Position numbers and translations under genes: made by a program. The notes below the pieces were generated by a model. That model had not been told where the DNA came from. It saw nothing but the letters and a program-made list of their open reading frames with translations, and ran no database searches. A stretch of 64,000 nt of DNA from JAQVXR01 sp050945755 (GTDB lineage: Bacteria > Bacillota > Dehalobacteriia > Dehalobacteriales > Dehalobacteriaceae). How positions within the stretch are numbered: the first letter of the stretch is position 1; each line of letters opens with the position of its first letter. The stretch covers positions 3,829-67,828 of the forward strand of contig JBMNTN010000005.1 of NCBI GenBank assembly GCA_050945755.1, written 5' to 3'. Shown here one piece after another: positions 25,225 to 34,271 of this stretch.

Positions 25225-26055
25225 ATGTTTGGTTTGCTGCATACAGGAGATTCCTATCAATCCCAAACGGAACATTTGGTGCACTGTACTCAGACCTATT
25301 TAAAGCTATGCTACGGCAATGCGCGGGATATCTTTGAATTGGCCAAGGAGAATCGGGAATTGATTTCTTTTTGGGCAAAAAATCGGGAGCGGAGCCAAGA
25401 ATCAAGATCTAATCTGGAAAAACAAAAGAATGCGGAAAAAGTAGAGGACCAAATTCAAGAGTATTACCGGGAACTGATTATTCATTCCTGTACTACAAAG
25501 CTTTATGCTTCGTTTTCCTTAGAATCATTTATCAACGCCTTTGCCACTTTTTTAACTAACCGAAAAATATTAGTCAGTGTTCAGGATGAGGCTAAGGAAA
25601 CAATTCTCCATTATATTAGCCGTCTTTATGATAAGATGAGTACCTTGGATAAATGGGAAGAGGTAGCCGCTCAGTTCGGCAGTACGCAGCTGAACAAACG
25701 AACAATTCTTTGGAAAAAGTTCTGTGAGCTCTATCGTTTTCGGGACAGTGCTGTTCATGATAAGCCAATTTTTATCCGCCGGACAGGGGATGTGGTCCAG
25801 ATAAAAAGAGGTGTGATCAGGCAGGTAAAAGTTGAAAGCAAGGAGACCTCGGCAATAGCTCGTTACATTAATGACGCCTACCAAGCCTGTAAAACCCATG
25901 ACGATATGATTCGGAAGTTATATACGATTACTGGAGTAAAAGAAGAAGAGGGGAATACTCAGTTTTATGTCCTCCCTAATAACTATCATCGCAGGATTAA
26001 GACGGTAGTGAAAAAATTAGAGGAATTAGAACAGCAGATTAAGGCCGGTTATTAA
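25225..26055 (+). CDS. HEPN-like hypothetical protein
   Basis: A 276-residue, mainly helical protein of unknown function. RDSAVH (base 25744) fits the R-x4-H motif of HEPN domains, set at the end of a helix as in that superfamily. HEPN proteins are often RNases or toxin partners, but the motif alone is weak evidence. The N-terminal part (about 50-80) is highly charged and may form a coiled coil. GGGAGG at 25213-25218 best fits the ATG at 25225; ATGs at 25204 and 25222 are alternatives. No antitoxin-like partner gene is adjacent. Confidence 0.6.
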   Translation: MFGLLHTGDSYQSQTEHLVHCTQTYLKLCYGNARDIFELAKENRELISFWAKNRERSQESRSNLEKQKNAEKVEDQIQEYYRELIIHSCTTKLYASFSLESFINAFATFLTNRKILVSVQDEAKETILHYISRLYDKMSTLDKWEEVAAQFGSTQLNKRTILWKKFCELYRFRDSAVHDKPIFIRRTGDVVQIKRGVIRQVKVESKETSAIARYINDAYQACKTHDDMIRKLYTITGVKEEEGNTQFYVLPNNYHRRIKTVVKKLEELEQQIKAGY

Positions 26056-26206
26056 TAAATGGTGAGACGCATCTTTTGTGACGCTTTATATTTATTAATT
26101 GGGAAGGGCCGGACATCATAAAGAGGCAAATGTGCAATCAAATATACGCTTGCCGGAGCTTTAATAAAAATAATCGGATGAAGTCGGGTATCAAGCAGGA
26201 GGCATA

Positions 26207-28684
26207 ATGGATGATTTGATTTTACCTTTGGGGGAAATTAAGTTTCGCCACCTAAACCTATTTGGTAGTAAAGCCGTTAATCTTGGGGTGATTACACGGG
26301 AGTTAAAAACTCCACCAGGTTTTTGTCTTAGTGCACAATGTTATACTACCTGCCTTCGAGACGCCGGTGTATTAAAAAAGGTTATCGGATTAGCTGAAGA
26401 AGCTGAAGACAAAGATCTCGAAACTATTAATAAAGCATCCCGAGAAATTAACAGAATAGTTACCGCTGTTTCCTTGCCAAAGGATGTAGAAAATGCTCTC
26501 AAGGAAGCTTATTTTTGCATTGAGAAAAATCACCAAACAGTTAAAGTTGCCGTAAGGTCTTCTGCAACGGCGGAGGATCTGCCCTCAGCATCATTTGCCG
26601 GACAGTTGGAAAGCTTTTTAAATATCGAATCATTTCCTGAGGTAGTTAAGGCGGTGAAAATGTGCTGGGCATCACTCTGGACCCCCCGGGCAATACATTA
26701 CCGACACGAGAAGGGTATTGGACAGAAGGGAATAGCCATGGCTGTGATTGTTCAGGAAATGGTTCCGGCCAAAAGTGCGGGCGTTATGTTTACAGCCAAT
26801 CCTATTACCGGTTCCCGCAAAGAGTTTTATATAGAAGCGGTAAGCGGTTTGGGGGAGGGTTTGGTTCAGGGAGAGAAGAATTCCGACCGTTATATTGTAG
26901 ACAAAAAGAGTTTTGCTATTTTAAAAAAAGAAACGGTGGAGAGAGATTCTTATCTCAACGACTTTCAAATTAAAACCCTGGCAGATTACGGGGCGAAACT
27001 GGAGTTTATGTATCAGGAAAACCAGGATATTGAATGGGCAATGTACCGGGGCGAAATCTACATTTTGCAAACCAGACCGATCACTACTCTGGAGGATGAA
27101 GAACCGGAAAGTCTTGCCGTCGAAAAGATGACTCCCATTCAGAAAGACGTTTGGATTAATATAAACGAGCGTTTTCCTGAGCCCATTATGCCCATTGACG
27201 GTATTATTGCTAAGATTTATTATCTCAGCCTTTTTTCCGCTTATCGGGAACTGGGATTCTCTGTTCCATATGTGGATTGGGGAAAAGTTGAAGAAGGCTT
27301 GTTTCCGGAGTTTTTTATCCCTCCTGCCATTAAGCCAAGTCCCCTGCGCTTATTTAAACTAATGAAGGCTATTAATTGGGATATTGAAAAAGAATGGAGA
27401 GAAAATGAGGGCCTTTTTGATAAGTATTTAAAGCTTTTAGAGGACGAGAGGCTAAAAGAATTCCCCTTGGAAATAATTATGGAATATGCTGAAGATGCTC
27501 TGAGGGATTTTCAGCGCACTTTAACATTTCGTTACTTCTTATACATCCAGTATGGGGGGCTCTATCATGCTTTCGCTCGGCTGTTAAGTTTGTTCTACGG
27601 TAAAAAAGGTCAAGTTGTTTTAGAGGGATTAACCGCAGGGTACCCTCAGATTACCATGGAATTGAACGAAAAGCTGATGGAGCTGGCATGGAAGGCAAAA
27701 ACCTCTAATCAAGTGAAGGATGCTGTTGCCAATTCCGAAGTTGCTCAAATAAGGGAAGCGCTTATCGGGATTCCAGAGGGCCAAAATTTTCTCCAAGCTT
27801 TTGATGAATTTTTGGAAAGGTATGGGGACAGGGAACTGTCCCAAGGATTAGGCGGTTTAGCAGCGCCAACTTGGCGGGAAAAACCCGAAGTGGTCTGGGG
27901 GATGTTAAAAGGTATATTACTGATGGAGGGTTCTCCGGAAGGTCATGAGGAGTTTATGGCAAGGCGTCGGGAGAATGCGGAAAGGGAATTACGCCAGCTT
28001 ACTTCTCACGGGATCGGAAGAGTATTGCCATTAAAAAAAATCAGTGAAAAACTGATTGATGCCTCCCGTAAATATAATGGGTTTCGGGAAAACAGTCATT
28101 TTTATTTGACCCGGGCAATGACCGTTTTCCGGGTATTGTTTCTCCAAATGGGAAATCGCTTGGTTAGGCGCGGTCTCCTGGACCACGATGAAGATATTAT
28201 GTATCTTTCCTTTTTTGAGGTCAAGGATTTGCTTTATGCACTCTACAGTCATCAGAACATTAGTAAGCTGGAATTGGCGGAAAAGATCGGGTCTCGTAAA
28301 GAGAGACAAAAGCGGCGCCGAAAAAGGTGGTCCAGTCGAAACCTGAGTATTGTATCTGATGGTGAAGAGGTCTTAAAAGGGATTGGAGCCAGTAGCGGGG
28401 TGGTTTCCGGTCCGTGTAGAGTTATTACCAATCCGGAAGAATTTTTCCGCTTAAAGCCGGGAGATATTTTAGTAGCTCAATATACCAACCCAGCCTGGAC
28501 ACCGGTATTCTCCTTTATTGGCGGCTTGGTGGTGGAATACGGAAGTACCGTTTCCCATGCTGCCATTATCGCCCGGGAATACGGCATCCCTGCTGTGATG
28601 GGGGTAAACGGAGCTACCGGACTTCTTAAAGACGGGCAAATGGTTACAGTGGACGGACTCCAAGGGTTGGTTCGGCCTAATTAG
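26207..28684 (+). CDS. PEP/pyruvate-binding enzyme, rifampin-phosphotransferase-like
   Basis: An 825-residue protein with the three-part layout of rifampin phosphotransferase. An ATP-grasp PPDK-type domain covers about 1-300 (KAVNLGVI, VRSSATAEDLPSASFAGQ, ILQTRPITT). A long helical middle domain covers about 310-730. A C-terminal swivelling His domain has GSTVSHAAIIARE with the phospho-carrier His784. The TIM-barrel PEP domain of true PEP synthase and PPDK is absent. Rph moves the beta-phosphate of ATP to rifampin. The drug-binding middle domain is variable, so the substrate here may be another molecule. It starts at ATG with GCAGGAGG just upstream and ends in TAG. Confidence 0.8.
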   Translation: MDDLILPLGEIKFRHLNLFGSKAVNLGVITRELKTPPGFCLSAQCYTTCLRDAGVLKKVIGLAEEAEDKDLETINKASREINRIVTAVSLPKDVENALKEAYFCIEKNHQTVKVAVRSSATAEDLPSASFAGQLESFLNIESFPEVVKAVKMCWASLWTPRAIHYRHEKGIGQKGIAMAVIVQEMVPAKSAGVMFTANPITGSRKEFYIEAVSGLGEGLVQGEKNSDRYIVDKKSFAILKKETVERDSYLNDFQIKTLADYGAKLEFMYQENQDIEWAMYRGEIYILQTRPITTLEDEEPESLAVEKMTPIQKDVWININERFPEPIMPIDGIIAKIYYLSLFSAYRELGFSVPYVDWGKVEEGLFPEFFIPPAIKPSPLRLFKLMKAINWDIEKEWRENEGLFDKYLKLLEDERLKEFPLEIIMEYAEDALRDFQRTLTFRYFLYIQYGGLYHAFARLLSLFYGKKGQVVLEGLTAGYPQITMELNEKLMELAWKAKTSNQVKDAVANSEVAQIREALIGIPEGQNFLQAFDEFLERYGDRELSQGLGGLAAPTWREKPEVVWGMLKGILLMEGSPEGHEEFMARRRENAERELRQLTSHGIGRVLPLKKISEKLIDASRKYNGFRENSHFYLTRAMTVFRVLFLQMGNRLVRRGLLDHDEDIMYLSFFEVKDLLYALYSHQNISKLELAEKIGSRKERQKRRRKRWSSRNLSIVSDGEEVLKGIGASSGVVSGPCRVITNPEEFFRLKPGDILVAQYTNPAWTPVFSFIGGLVVEYGSTVSHAAIIAREYGIPAVMGVNGATGLLKDGQMVTVDGLQGLVRPN

Positions 28685-28720
28685 TTATTGCCTGGAAAAT
28701 CATACCGTATTGTTACATTA

Positions 28721-29383
28721 TTAATTGTATTTTTCGAGAAGCTCTTCAGTTATTTTTACTCCCGGTTCTATCCGGATAATATCTTTTTCTTCAATACCAT
28801 TTACCAGGGAAGATAATAAATCCAAATTACCGTTGGTTTCAGTAGTTTCCCAATTAAAGAAACGGGCAATCTTTTCCACCTGGTCGCGGTATTGCTGAAT
28901 ATTTTTTATTCCTGGGGTCACAATGAACATTGCTTTTCGGTAACGTCCGTAAAGGGTGTCGATCAAGGATTTAGCGGTTTCACTACCGTATTTTTGTTCA
29001 TATTCAAGAAATTCGGCATAAGGGCTCCGACCGTAGTCTAACCACCCTTGGCTGAAATAGTAGACGGCGGAGTCCTTTTGTAAAAATTCCATATGTCTCT
29101 TATTAGAGCCAAGCAAAAGCCCGATGCAATCATGAGTGCGGGGAAATAAAAGAGGTACGTTAGGAGAAACCAGGTCGATTAAAATATTGGAGCAACGGCT
29201 GTTTGTTAGAATAATTAAATCATAGTCCTGAGATTCGTCAATAATTTGCTGCAGTTTTTTATGCAGCATTACCGGATTGGCGTGGAAATTAAAATCAAGG
29301 AATTCACAGTCGGTGTTTTCCGGAATTCCTATCCAGCGAATCTCATTCATGATTGAGGCACAGCCGATCAGTTTAATTCTCAT
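28721..29383 (-). CDS. DUF1638 domain protein
   Basis: A 220-residue protein of the DUF1638 family, unknown function. It opens with IKLIGCASIMNEI, typical of the family, and has a Cys in ILTNSRCSN and the LFPRTHDCIGLLLGS segment. DUF1638 genes are often found beside corrinoid methyltransferase genes in methanogens and acetogens, so a link to the dimethylamine genes is possible, although it is on the opposite strand and 8 kb from mtbC. The start at 29383 has GAGGGGGG before it; an in-frame ATG at 29413 is less likely. It converges with the rph-like gene and diverges from argH. Confidence 0.8.
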   Translation of the reverse strand: MRIKLIGCASIMNEIRWIGIPENTDCEFLDFNFHANPVMLHKKLQQIIDESQDYDLIILTNSRCSNILIDLVSPNVPLLFPRTHDCIGLLLGSNKRHMEFLQKDSAVYYFSQGWLDYGRSPYAEFLEYEQKYGSETAKSLIDTLYGRYRKAMFIVTPGIKNIQQYRDQVEKIARFFNWETTETNGNLDLLSSLVNGIEEKDIIRIEPGVKITEELLEKYN

Positions 29384-29626
29384 TTTGCCCCCCTCTGATT
29401 TGTGCAATAGCAAAATCGCAGTTTTTCATAGTATGATTTTCGACAAAATAGACAAAAATCCTGCACATGATTTTTGAGGGTTTTTATATGGTTTAGTTCT
29501 CATAAGATAGACCGTTATAAAAGCAGTTCTTATTTGTTTTCCTTCAACTGGAAGAGTGTTTTCATAGGCAGCGGATTTTGCTATACTGATATTTGAATTG
29601 AAAAAAATAGTCCGGAGGTTGAATTC

Positions 29627-31012
29627 ATGAAATTATGGGGCGGCAGGTTTGCCAAAAAGACAGATAAATTAGTAGAGGATTTTCATTCCTCAATTTTTTT
29701 TGATCAAAGACTCTACCAACAGGATATTAATGGGTCGATTGCCCATGCCCGGATGCTGGGACAGCAAGGAATTATTACACAAGAAGAAGCGAATATCTTA
29801 GTAAAGGGATTGCAGGAAGTCCTGGAAGATATCAAGGAGGGCAGGGTAGAGTTTGAGGTAGATGCTGAGGATATCCATATGAACATAGAAAAAATTCTCA
29901 CAGAACGGGTAGGTGATGTGGGGAAAAAGCTCCATACTGCCCGGAGTAGAAATGATCAGGTAGCGCTGGACCTACGCATGTACTTAAAAGAAGGAATCAA
30001 GGAAACAGCAGAACTACTACTGGAACTAGGGGAGACCCTTTTGAATTTAGCTGCCCGACACACCGAAACTGTAATGCCGGGTTATACTCACCTGCAGAAA
30101 GCTCAGCCGATTACTTTTGCCCACCATCTTTTGGCATACTTTCAAATGTTTGCTCGAGACATTGATCGACTGAGGGACTGTTACCGCAGAATGGACGTGA
30201 TGCCATTAGGTTCCGGAGCCCTGGCCGGGACTACTTTTCCGATTAACCGGGAATTTGTCCGGGAGCAGCTGGGTTTTGCCAAAGTAAGTGATAACAGTTT
30301 AGACGGGGTTTCCGACCGAGACTTTGCCGTAGAATTTTGTGCTGCGGCCTCGCTCATTATGATGCACCTTTCCCGGTTTTCCGAGGAAATAATACTTTGG
30401 TCAAGTCACGAGTTTAAGTTTATTATTCTTGATGATGGTTACAGTACCGGCTCATCAATCATGCCACAGAAGAAAAATCCTGATGTCGCCGAACTGGTCC
30501 GTGGGAAGACAGGGCGTGTTTACGGTGATTTAATGGGTCTGTTAACAATGCTTAAGGGCCTGCCCCTGGCCTACAATAAAGATATGCAGGAAGATAAAGA
30601 AGCAGTATTTGATGCTTTGGATACCGTGAAAAAATGCCTTCTCGTGTTTTCTCCCATGCTTGCCACGATGAAGGTGAATAAAGATATGATGCGGGCCGGG
30701 GCGAAAGGGGGATTTATTAATGCTACCGATGCGGCAGACTATCTTGCCGCTCGTGGTGTACCCTTCAGGGAAGCTCATGCGGTTGTGGGAAAGCTGGTTT
30801 TATACTGTGAACAACATGAGAAGGCTCTGGAGGATTTAGAGCTGGAAGAACTGCAGCAGTTTTCTCCCCTGTTCCAGCAGGACATTTTTCAGTATATTTC
30901 TTTGGATCATTGTGTTAAAGTAAGAAATGTACCGGGTGGTCCGGCTCCTGCCGCTGTTATGGAGGCAATCAAACAAGGCCAAAAACTTCTTGATGAAATA
31001 AGAGAATGGTAG
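29627..31012 (+). CDS. argH: Argininosuccinate lyase
   Basis: Splits argininosuccinate into arginine and fumarate, the last arginine step. The 461-residue protein has normal length and the fumarase/aspartase superfamily signature GSSIMPQKKNP near residue 276, preceded by LHTARSRNDQ (about 102) and GYTHLQKAQP (about 151). The start is ATG after CCGGAGG. It stands alone, with about 23 kb of mostly one-carbon genes between it and argG. A TATACT hexamer at 29581 may be its -10 element. It ends in TAG. Confidence 0.97.
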   Translation: MKLWGGRFAKKTDKLVEDFHSSIFFDQRLYQQDINGSIAHARMLGQQGIITQEEANILVKGLQEVLEDIKEGRVEFEVDAEDIHMNIEKILTERVGDVGKKLHTARSRNDQVALDLRMYLKEGIKETAELLLELGETLLNLAARHTETVMPGYTHLQKAQPITFAHHLLAYFQMFARDIDRLRDCYRRMDVMPLGSGALAGTTFPINREFVREQLGFAKVSDNSLDGVSDRDFAVEFCAAASLIMMHLSRFSEEIILWSSHEFKFIILDDGYSTGSSIMPQKKNPDVAELVRGKTGRVYGDLMGLLTMLKGLPLAYNKDMQEDKEAVFDALDTVKKCLLVFSPMLATMKVNKDMMRAGAKGGFINATDAADYLAARGVPFREAHAVVGKLVLYCEQHEKALEDLELEELQQFSPLFQQDIFQYISLDHCVKVRNVPGGPAPAAVMEAIKQGQKLLDEIREW

Positions 31013-31164
31013 TTTCTTTGTAATAATTTTCTTGCCTTTTTAATATTATTAAGATACAATAACTAATAACCTGCGTAGTTAAATTGAAAAGGGGGGTAGG
31101 ATGGCAGTAAGGAAGGTATGAAGGAACGCAGGGCGTAGGTATGTACTTAGCTTAGTATGGAAGG

Positions 31165-32673
31165 ATGGTAGGAAAATTGAAAATTTTTATTGTGCTCATT
31201 TATGTGGCTGCCCTATTGGGCATGGGCTATGTCAGTATGAAAAAAACCAAAACTCTTAATGACTTTTTCCTGGGGAATCGGTCGGTAGGTCCTTGGGTAT
31301 CGGCGTTTGCGTACGGTACTACCTACTTTTCGGCCGTGCTCTTTGTCGGGTATGCCGGGAAGGTAGGTTGGGGTTTTGGTCTTTCTTCTTTATGGATTGT
31401 GGTGGGGAATGCATTGTTAGGGAGCTTTCTTGCCTGGAAAGTGCTGGCAAAGAGGACCAGAGCCATGACTGCCCGGCTGGGCGCCATTACCATGCCGGAG
31501 TTTTTGGAAAAGCGTTATAACAGCCAGGCTTTTAGAATTATCGGTGCTTTAATTATCTTTATTTTTTTCATTCCCTATTCAGCATCAGTTTACATGGGTC
31601 TAAGCTATTTCTTTGAATCCATTTTTGGGATACCCTATGCATATGCTTTAATTTTTATGGCTTGTGTTACCGCAGTATACTTAATAATGGGCGGATACTT
31701 TGCGGTTACGATGACATCCTTTATCCAGGGGATCATTATGATTATCGGCGTAGTAATTATGCTCTTCTATATTGTCGGAAGTGAGACAGTCGGCGGCTTG
31801 ACAAATGTTGTCCCTGCTCTTTCCGCAATTGATCCTAAGCTGGTGGCACCGGTCGGACCTGCAGGAGGGATTTCACTTTTTTCCATGGTGATTCTCACCT
31901 CTTTAGGTGCTTGGGGCCTTCCTCAAATGGTACAGAAATTTTATGCCATCAAGAATGAAAAAGTTATTAATACTGCTGCTTGGGTGACGACGGGTTTTTC
32001 TTTGCTGATGGCATTTGGCGCATATTTTACCGGTAGTTTAAGCCATCTCTTCTTTGAGAACTTAGATAGATTCGGCGGTAATCCTGATTTGATTACACCC
32101 ACAATAATTCAAGAAACCCTTCCTGCTGCGATGGCACTTGTGATTTTGCTGTTAGTGTTTTCCGCATCTATGTCTACTTTGGCATCGTTGGTGTTGGTCT
32201 CCAGTTCATCCATTGCCGTGGACTTGGTACAGGTGGTAAAGCCCAATGCGGATAAGGGAAAATCAATGATGTTAATGAGGGTATTGTGTTTAGTGTTTGT
32301 TGGCTTTTCGCTATACCTGGCAGTGAAGCCTAATGCGATCTTAAGTCTGATGGCCTTTTCTTGGGGAACGGTAGCCGGTTCTTTTCTCGCTCCTTATGTT
32401 TACGGGTTGTTTTCTCGCAGGGTAACCTCAGCTGGAGCTTGGGCCGGTTTAATCACCGGGTTTACTATATCGGTAGTTTTCTCTATTATTTTCCCGGAAC
32501 AGATTCCTTTGGCCGGGTCTCTCGCTATGCTGGTGCCGTTGATTGTAGTCCCGGCTGTCAGCGCGATAACTTCTCCGCTACCAGCGGAACACCTTGAATG
32601 GGTATTTGGTGATGAGATTAAAAGTGATTCAACTAAAGAAGGAAGGAAATGGGCAACAAATAATATGGGATAA
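31165..32673 (+). CDS. Sodium:solute symporter (SSS family), second copy
   Basis: A 502-residue SSS/PutP-type transporter with about thirteen membrane segments. Features include the DFFLGNRSVGPWVSAFAYGTTYFSA start region, which sits in the first core helices, the GAWGLPQMVQKFYAIK segment found in proline-type symporters, and the helix ASMSTLASLVLVSSS with the Ser/Thr residues of the sodium site. The GLPQMVQKFYA motif suggests an amino acid or similar solute; this is weak. The start is uncertain: ATG at 31165 overlaps GGAAGG, and an in-frame TTG at 31177 has GGTAGG upstream. It is only distantly like the symporter at 14650. Confidence 0.88.
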   Translation: MVGKLKIFIVLIYVAALLGMGYVSMKKTKTLNDFFLGNRSVGPWVSAFAYGTTYFSAVLFVGYAGKVGWGFGLSSLWIVVGNALLGSFLAWKVLAKRTRAMTARLGAITMPEFLEKRYNSQAFRIIGALIIFIFFIPYSASVYMGLSYFFESIFGIPYAYALIFMACVTAVYLIMGGYFAVTMTSFIQGIIMIIGVVIMLFYIVGSETVGGLTNVVPALSAIDPKLVAPVGPAGGISLFSMVILTSLGAWGLPQMVQKFYAIKNEKVINTAAWVTTGFSLLMAFGAYFTGSLSHLFFENLDRFGGNPDLITPTIIQETLPAAMALVILLLVFSASMSTLASLVLVSSSSIAVDLVQVVKPNADKGKSMMLMRVLCLVFVGFSLYLAVKPNAILSLMAFSWGTVAGSFLAPYVYGLFSRRVTSAGAWAGLITGFTISVVFSIIFPEQIPLAGSLAMLVPLIVVPAVSAITSPLPAEHLEWVFGDEIKSDSTKEGRKWATNNMG

Positions 32674-32762
32674 AAACATTAAAGTTAAAGGAATTGCAGA
32701 GGGGTAGCGGGAATTTGATTGCCGCCGACTATGCTGAAACGCGTTAATTAGCGTGGATATTG

Positions 32763-32795
32763 GGAACCGCACTTTTGTGGAGAAAGTGCGGTTCC
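32763..32795. other. 13-bp perfect inverted repeat
   Basis: GGAACCGCACTTT at 32763-32775 is exactly complementary to AAAGTGCGGTTCC at 32783-32795, with a seven-base loop. It lies about 90 bases after the symporter gene. A T run is lacking, so it may be a terminator of poor form or a site for mRNA protection. Confidence 0.6.
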
Positions 32796-32934
32796 TAAAT
32801 AATGTAAATATTATTTTGAATATAGAGGGAAAATAGGAAAAAAACTGGTATATTCTTACTAAGATTGTTATAATAAAGCGCAAGCATTTAATTTTCTGGA
32901 CAAGCAAGTATAGGTTAAGAACAGGAGGTTTTCC

Positions 32935-33780
32935 ATGGCTGGAAAGATTGCACTGGTCACCGACAGCACTGCGGATTTAACCCGAGAATACATAGCGGAA
33001 AACAACATTTTTGTTTTACCTCTAAAAGTTGTCTACCGGGAACGGGAGTATCTGGACCGAATTGAAATTGAGCCTGAAACTGTTTACAGCAGACTGGGGG
33101 AAGAAGTTCCCTCCACATCCATGCCTTCTATGGGAGAAGTGATGGATTTATTCACCCGTTTGGTAAGGGAAGGTTATCAAGAAGTGTTGTCGATTCACAT
33201 CTCCAGTGGTTTAAGCGGCACCTTTAATACCATTCGCTTAGCTGCCAGCCAATTTCCCTCCTTGAAAATTGAAGTGTTTGATTCCAAATCAATATCTATG
33301 GGTATTGGATTACTTGTGCAGGAGGCAGCAGAGCTAATAAAAAAGGGAAATAAATTGTCATCTGTTTTGGATCGGATTCATCAGGTGCGAAATGAGATGA
33401 CGGTGACATTTGTTGTAAAAACATTGGAGTATTTAAAAAGGGGGGGACGCATCGGCTACGTCGCGGCAACTATGGGAAGTCTCTTAGACTTAAAGCCGAT
33501 TATTTCCGTTAACCACGAGGGTAAATATTTTACTCTGGCCAAGGTGCGAGGTCGGAAAAAATCCCTGCAAAAAATCGCAGAATTGGTCAAAGAAGCGACA
33601 GAGAAAAATAAACTAAAGCTGATAGTGATGCATGGTGATGCCTTGGAGGAGGCAAAATGTTTATTAGAGGAAATCAAACAATCTACAGGGATAGGAAACA
33701 TTAATTTAGGCGAAGTAGGTCCTGTGATTGGCGTGCATACCGGACCGGGTGTGGTCGGTGTGGCATATTATCCTGTTTAG
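32935..33780 (+). CDS. DegV family fatty-acid-binding protein
   Basis: A 281-residue DegV (FakB-like) protein. These bind a fatty acid and present it to the FakA kinase. The N-terminal VTDSTADL (about 8-15), the STSMPSMGE segment (about 61-69), the ISSGLSGT motif (about 90-97) and the FVVKTLEYLKRGGRIG segment are typical. The ATG follows AGGAGG. FakA is not adjacent. It precedes a Nudix gene by 31 bases, and the two may share a transcript. It ends in TAG. Confidence 0.92.
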   Translation: MAGKIALVTDSTADLTREYIAENNIFVLPLKVVYREREYLDRIEIEPETVYSRLGEEVPSTSMPSMGEVMDLFTRLVREGYQEVLSIHISSGLSGTFNTIRLAASQFPSLKIEVFDSKSISMGIGLLVQEAAELIKKGNKLSSVLDRIHQVRNEMTVTFVVKTLEYLKRGGRIGYVAATMGSLLDLKPIISVNHEGKYFTLAKVRGRKKSLQKIAELVKEATEKNKLKLIVMHGDALEEAKCLLEEIKQSTGIGNINLGEVGPVIGVHTGPGVVGVAYYPV

Positions 33781-33811
33781 CTAAATAAAAAGCTTTTTAA
33801 AGGAGTATCCG

Positions 33812-34225
33812 GTGGGAAAACAAATGGTAGTAACTGCGGCTTTAATTGAAAAGGACAAGCGGGTCTTAATTACCCAGCGTAAAGCCGATACTTCTCAACC
33901 TCTTAAATGGGAGTTTCCCGGGGGGAAGCTAGAGTTTGGAGAAACGCCTGAGCATTGCCTGTTTCGGGAAATTCAAGAGGAGCTGAATGTTCTTATTGCG
34001 ATTAAGGGGGTTTTTGATGTTGTTTCCCATATTTACGGTGATACTCAAGTTATTTTGATCTGTTACCGGTGTTCTTACATTTCGGGCAAGCTTATGCCTT
34101 TAGAGTGTTGCGCTTTTGAGTGGGCAACTCCGGAAAACATTTTGCAGTATGATTTAGCTGCTGCCGACATACCGGTCGCCCGAAAATGGTCCTCTCGCCG
34201 TTTGACCATATCTCCCAAGGGTTAA
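33812..34225 (+). CDS. Nudix hydrolase (MutT-like)
   Basis: A 137-residue Nudix protein. The Nudix box G-x5-E-x7-REVQEE-type is complete: GGKLEFGETPEHCLFREIQEEL at about residues 34-55. MutT-like members remove oxidised dGTP; other substrates such as dATP or NDP-sugars are possible. The start is GTG at 33812 after AAAGGAG. It converges with adenine deaminase on the other strand. Confidence 0.9.
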   Translation: MGKQMVVTAALIEKDKRVLITQRKADTSQPLKWEFPGGKLEFGETPEHCLFREIQEELNVLIAIKGVFDVVSHIYGDTQVILICYRCSYISGKLMPLECCAFEWATPENILQYDLAAADIPVARKWSSRRLTISPKG

Positions 34226-34271
34226 TCTCATTTCTGTTAGAAACCTTAGTTGCACTTATACTATAAACTTA

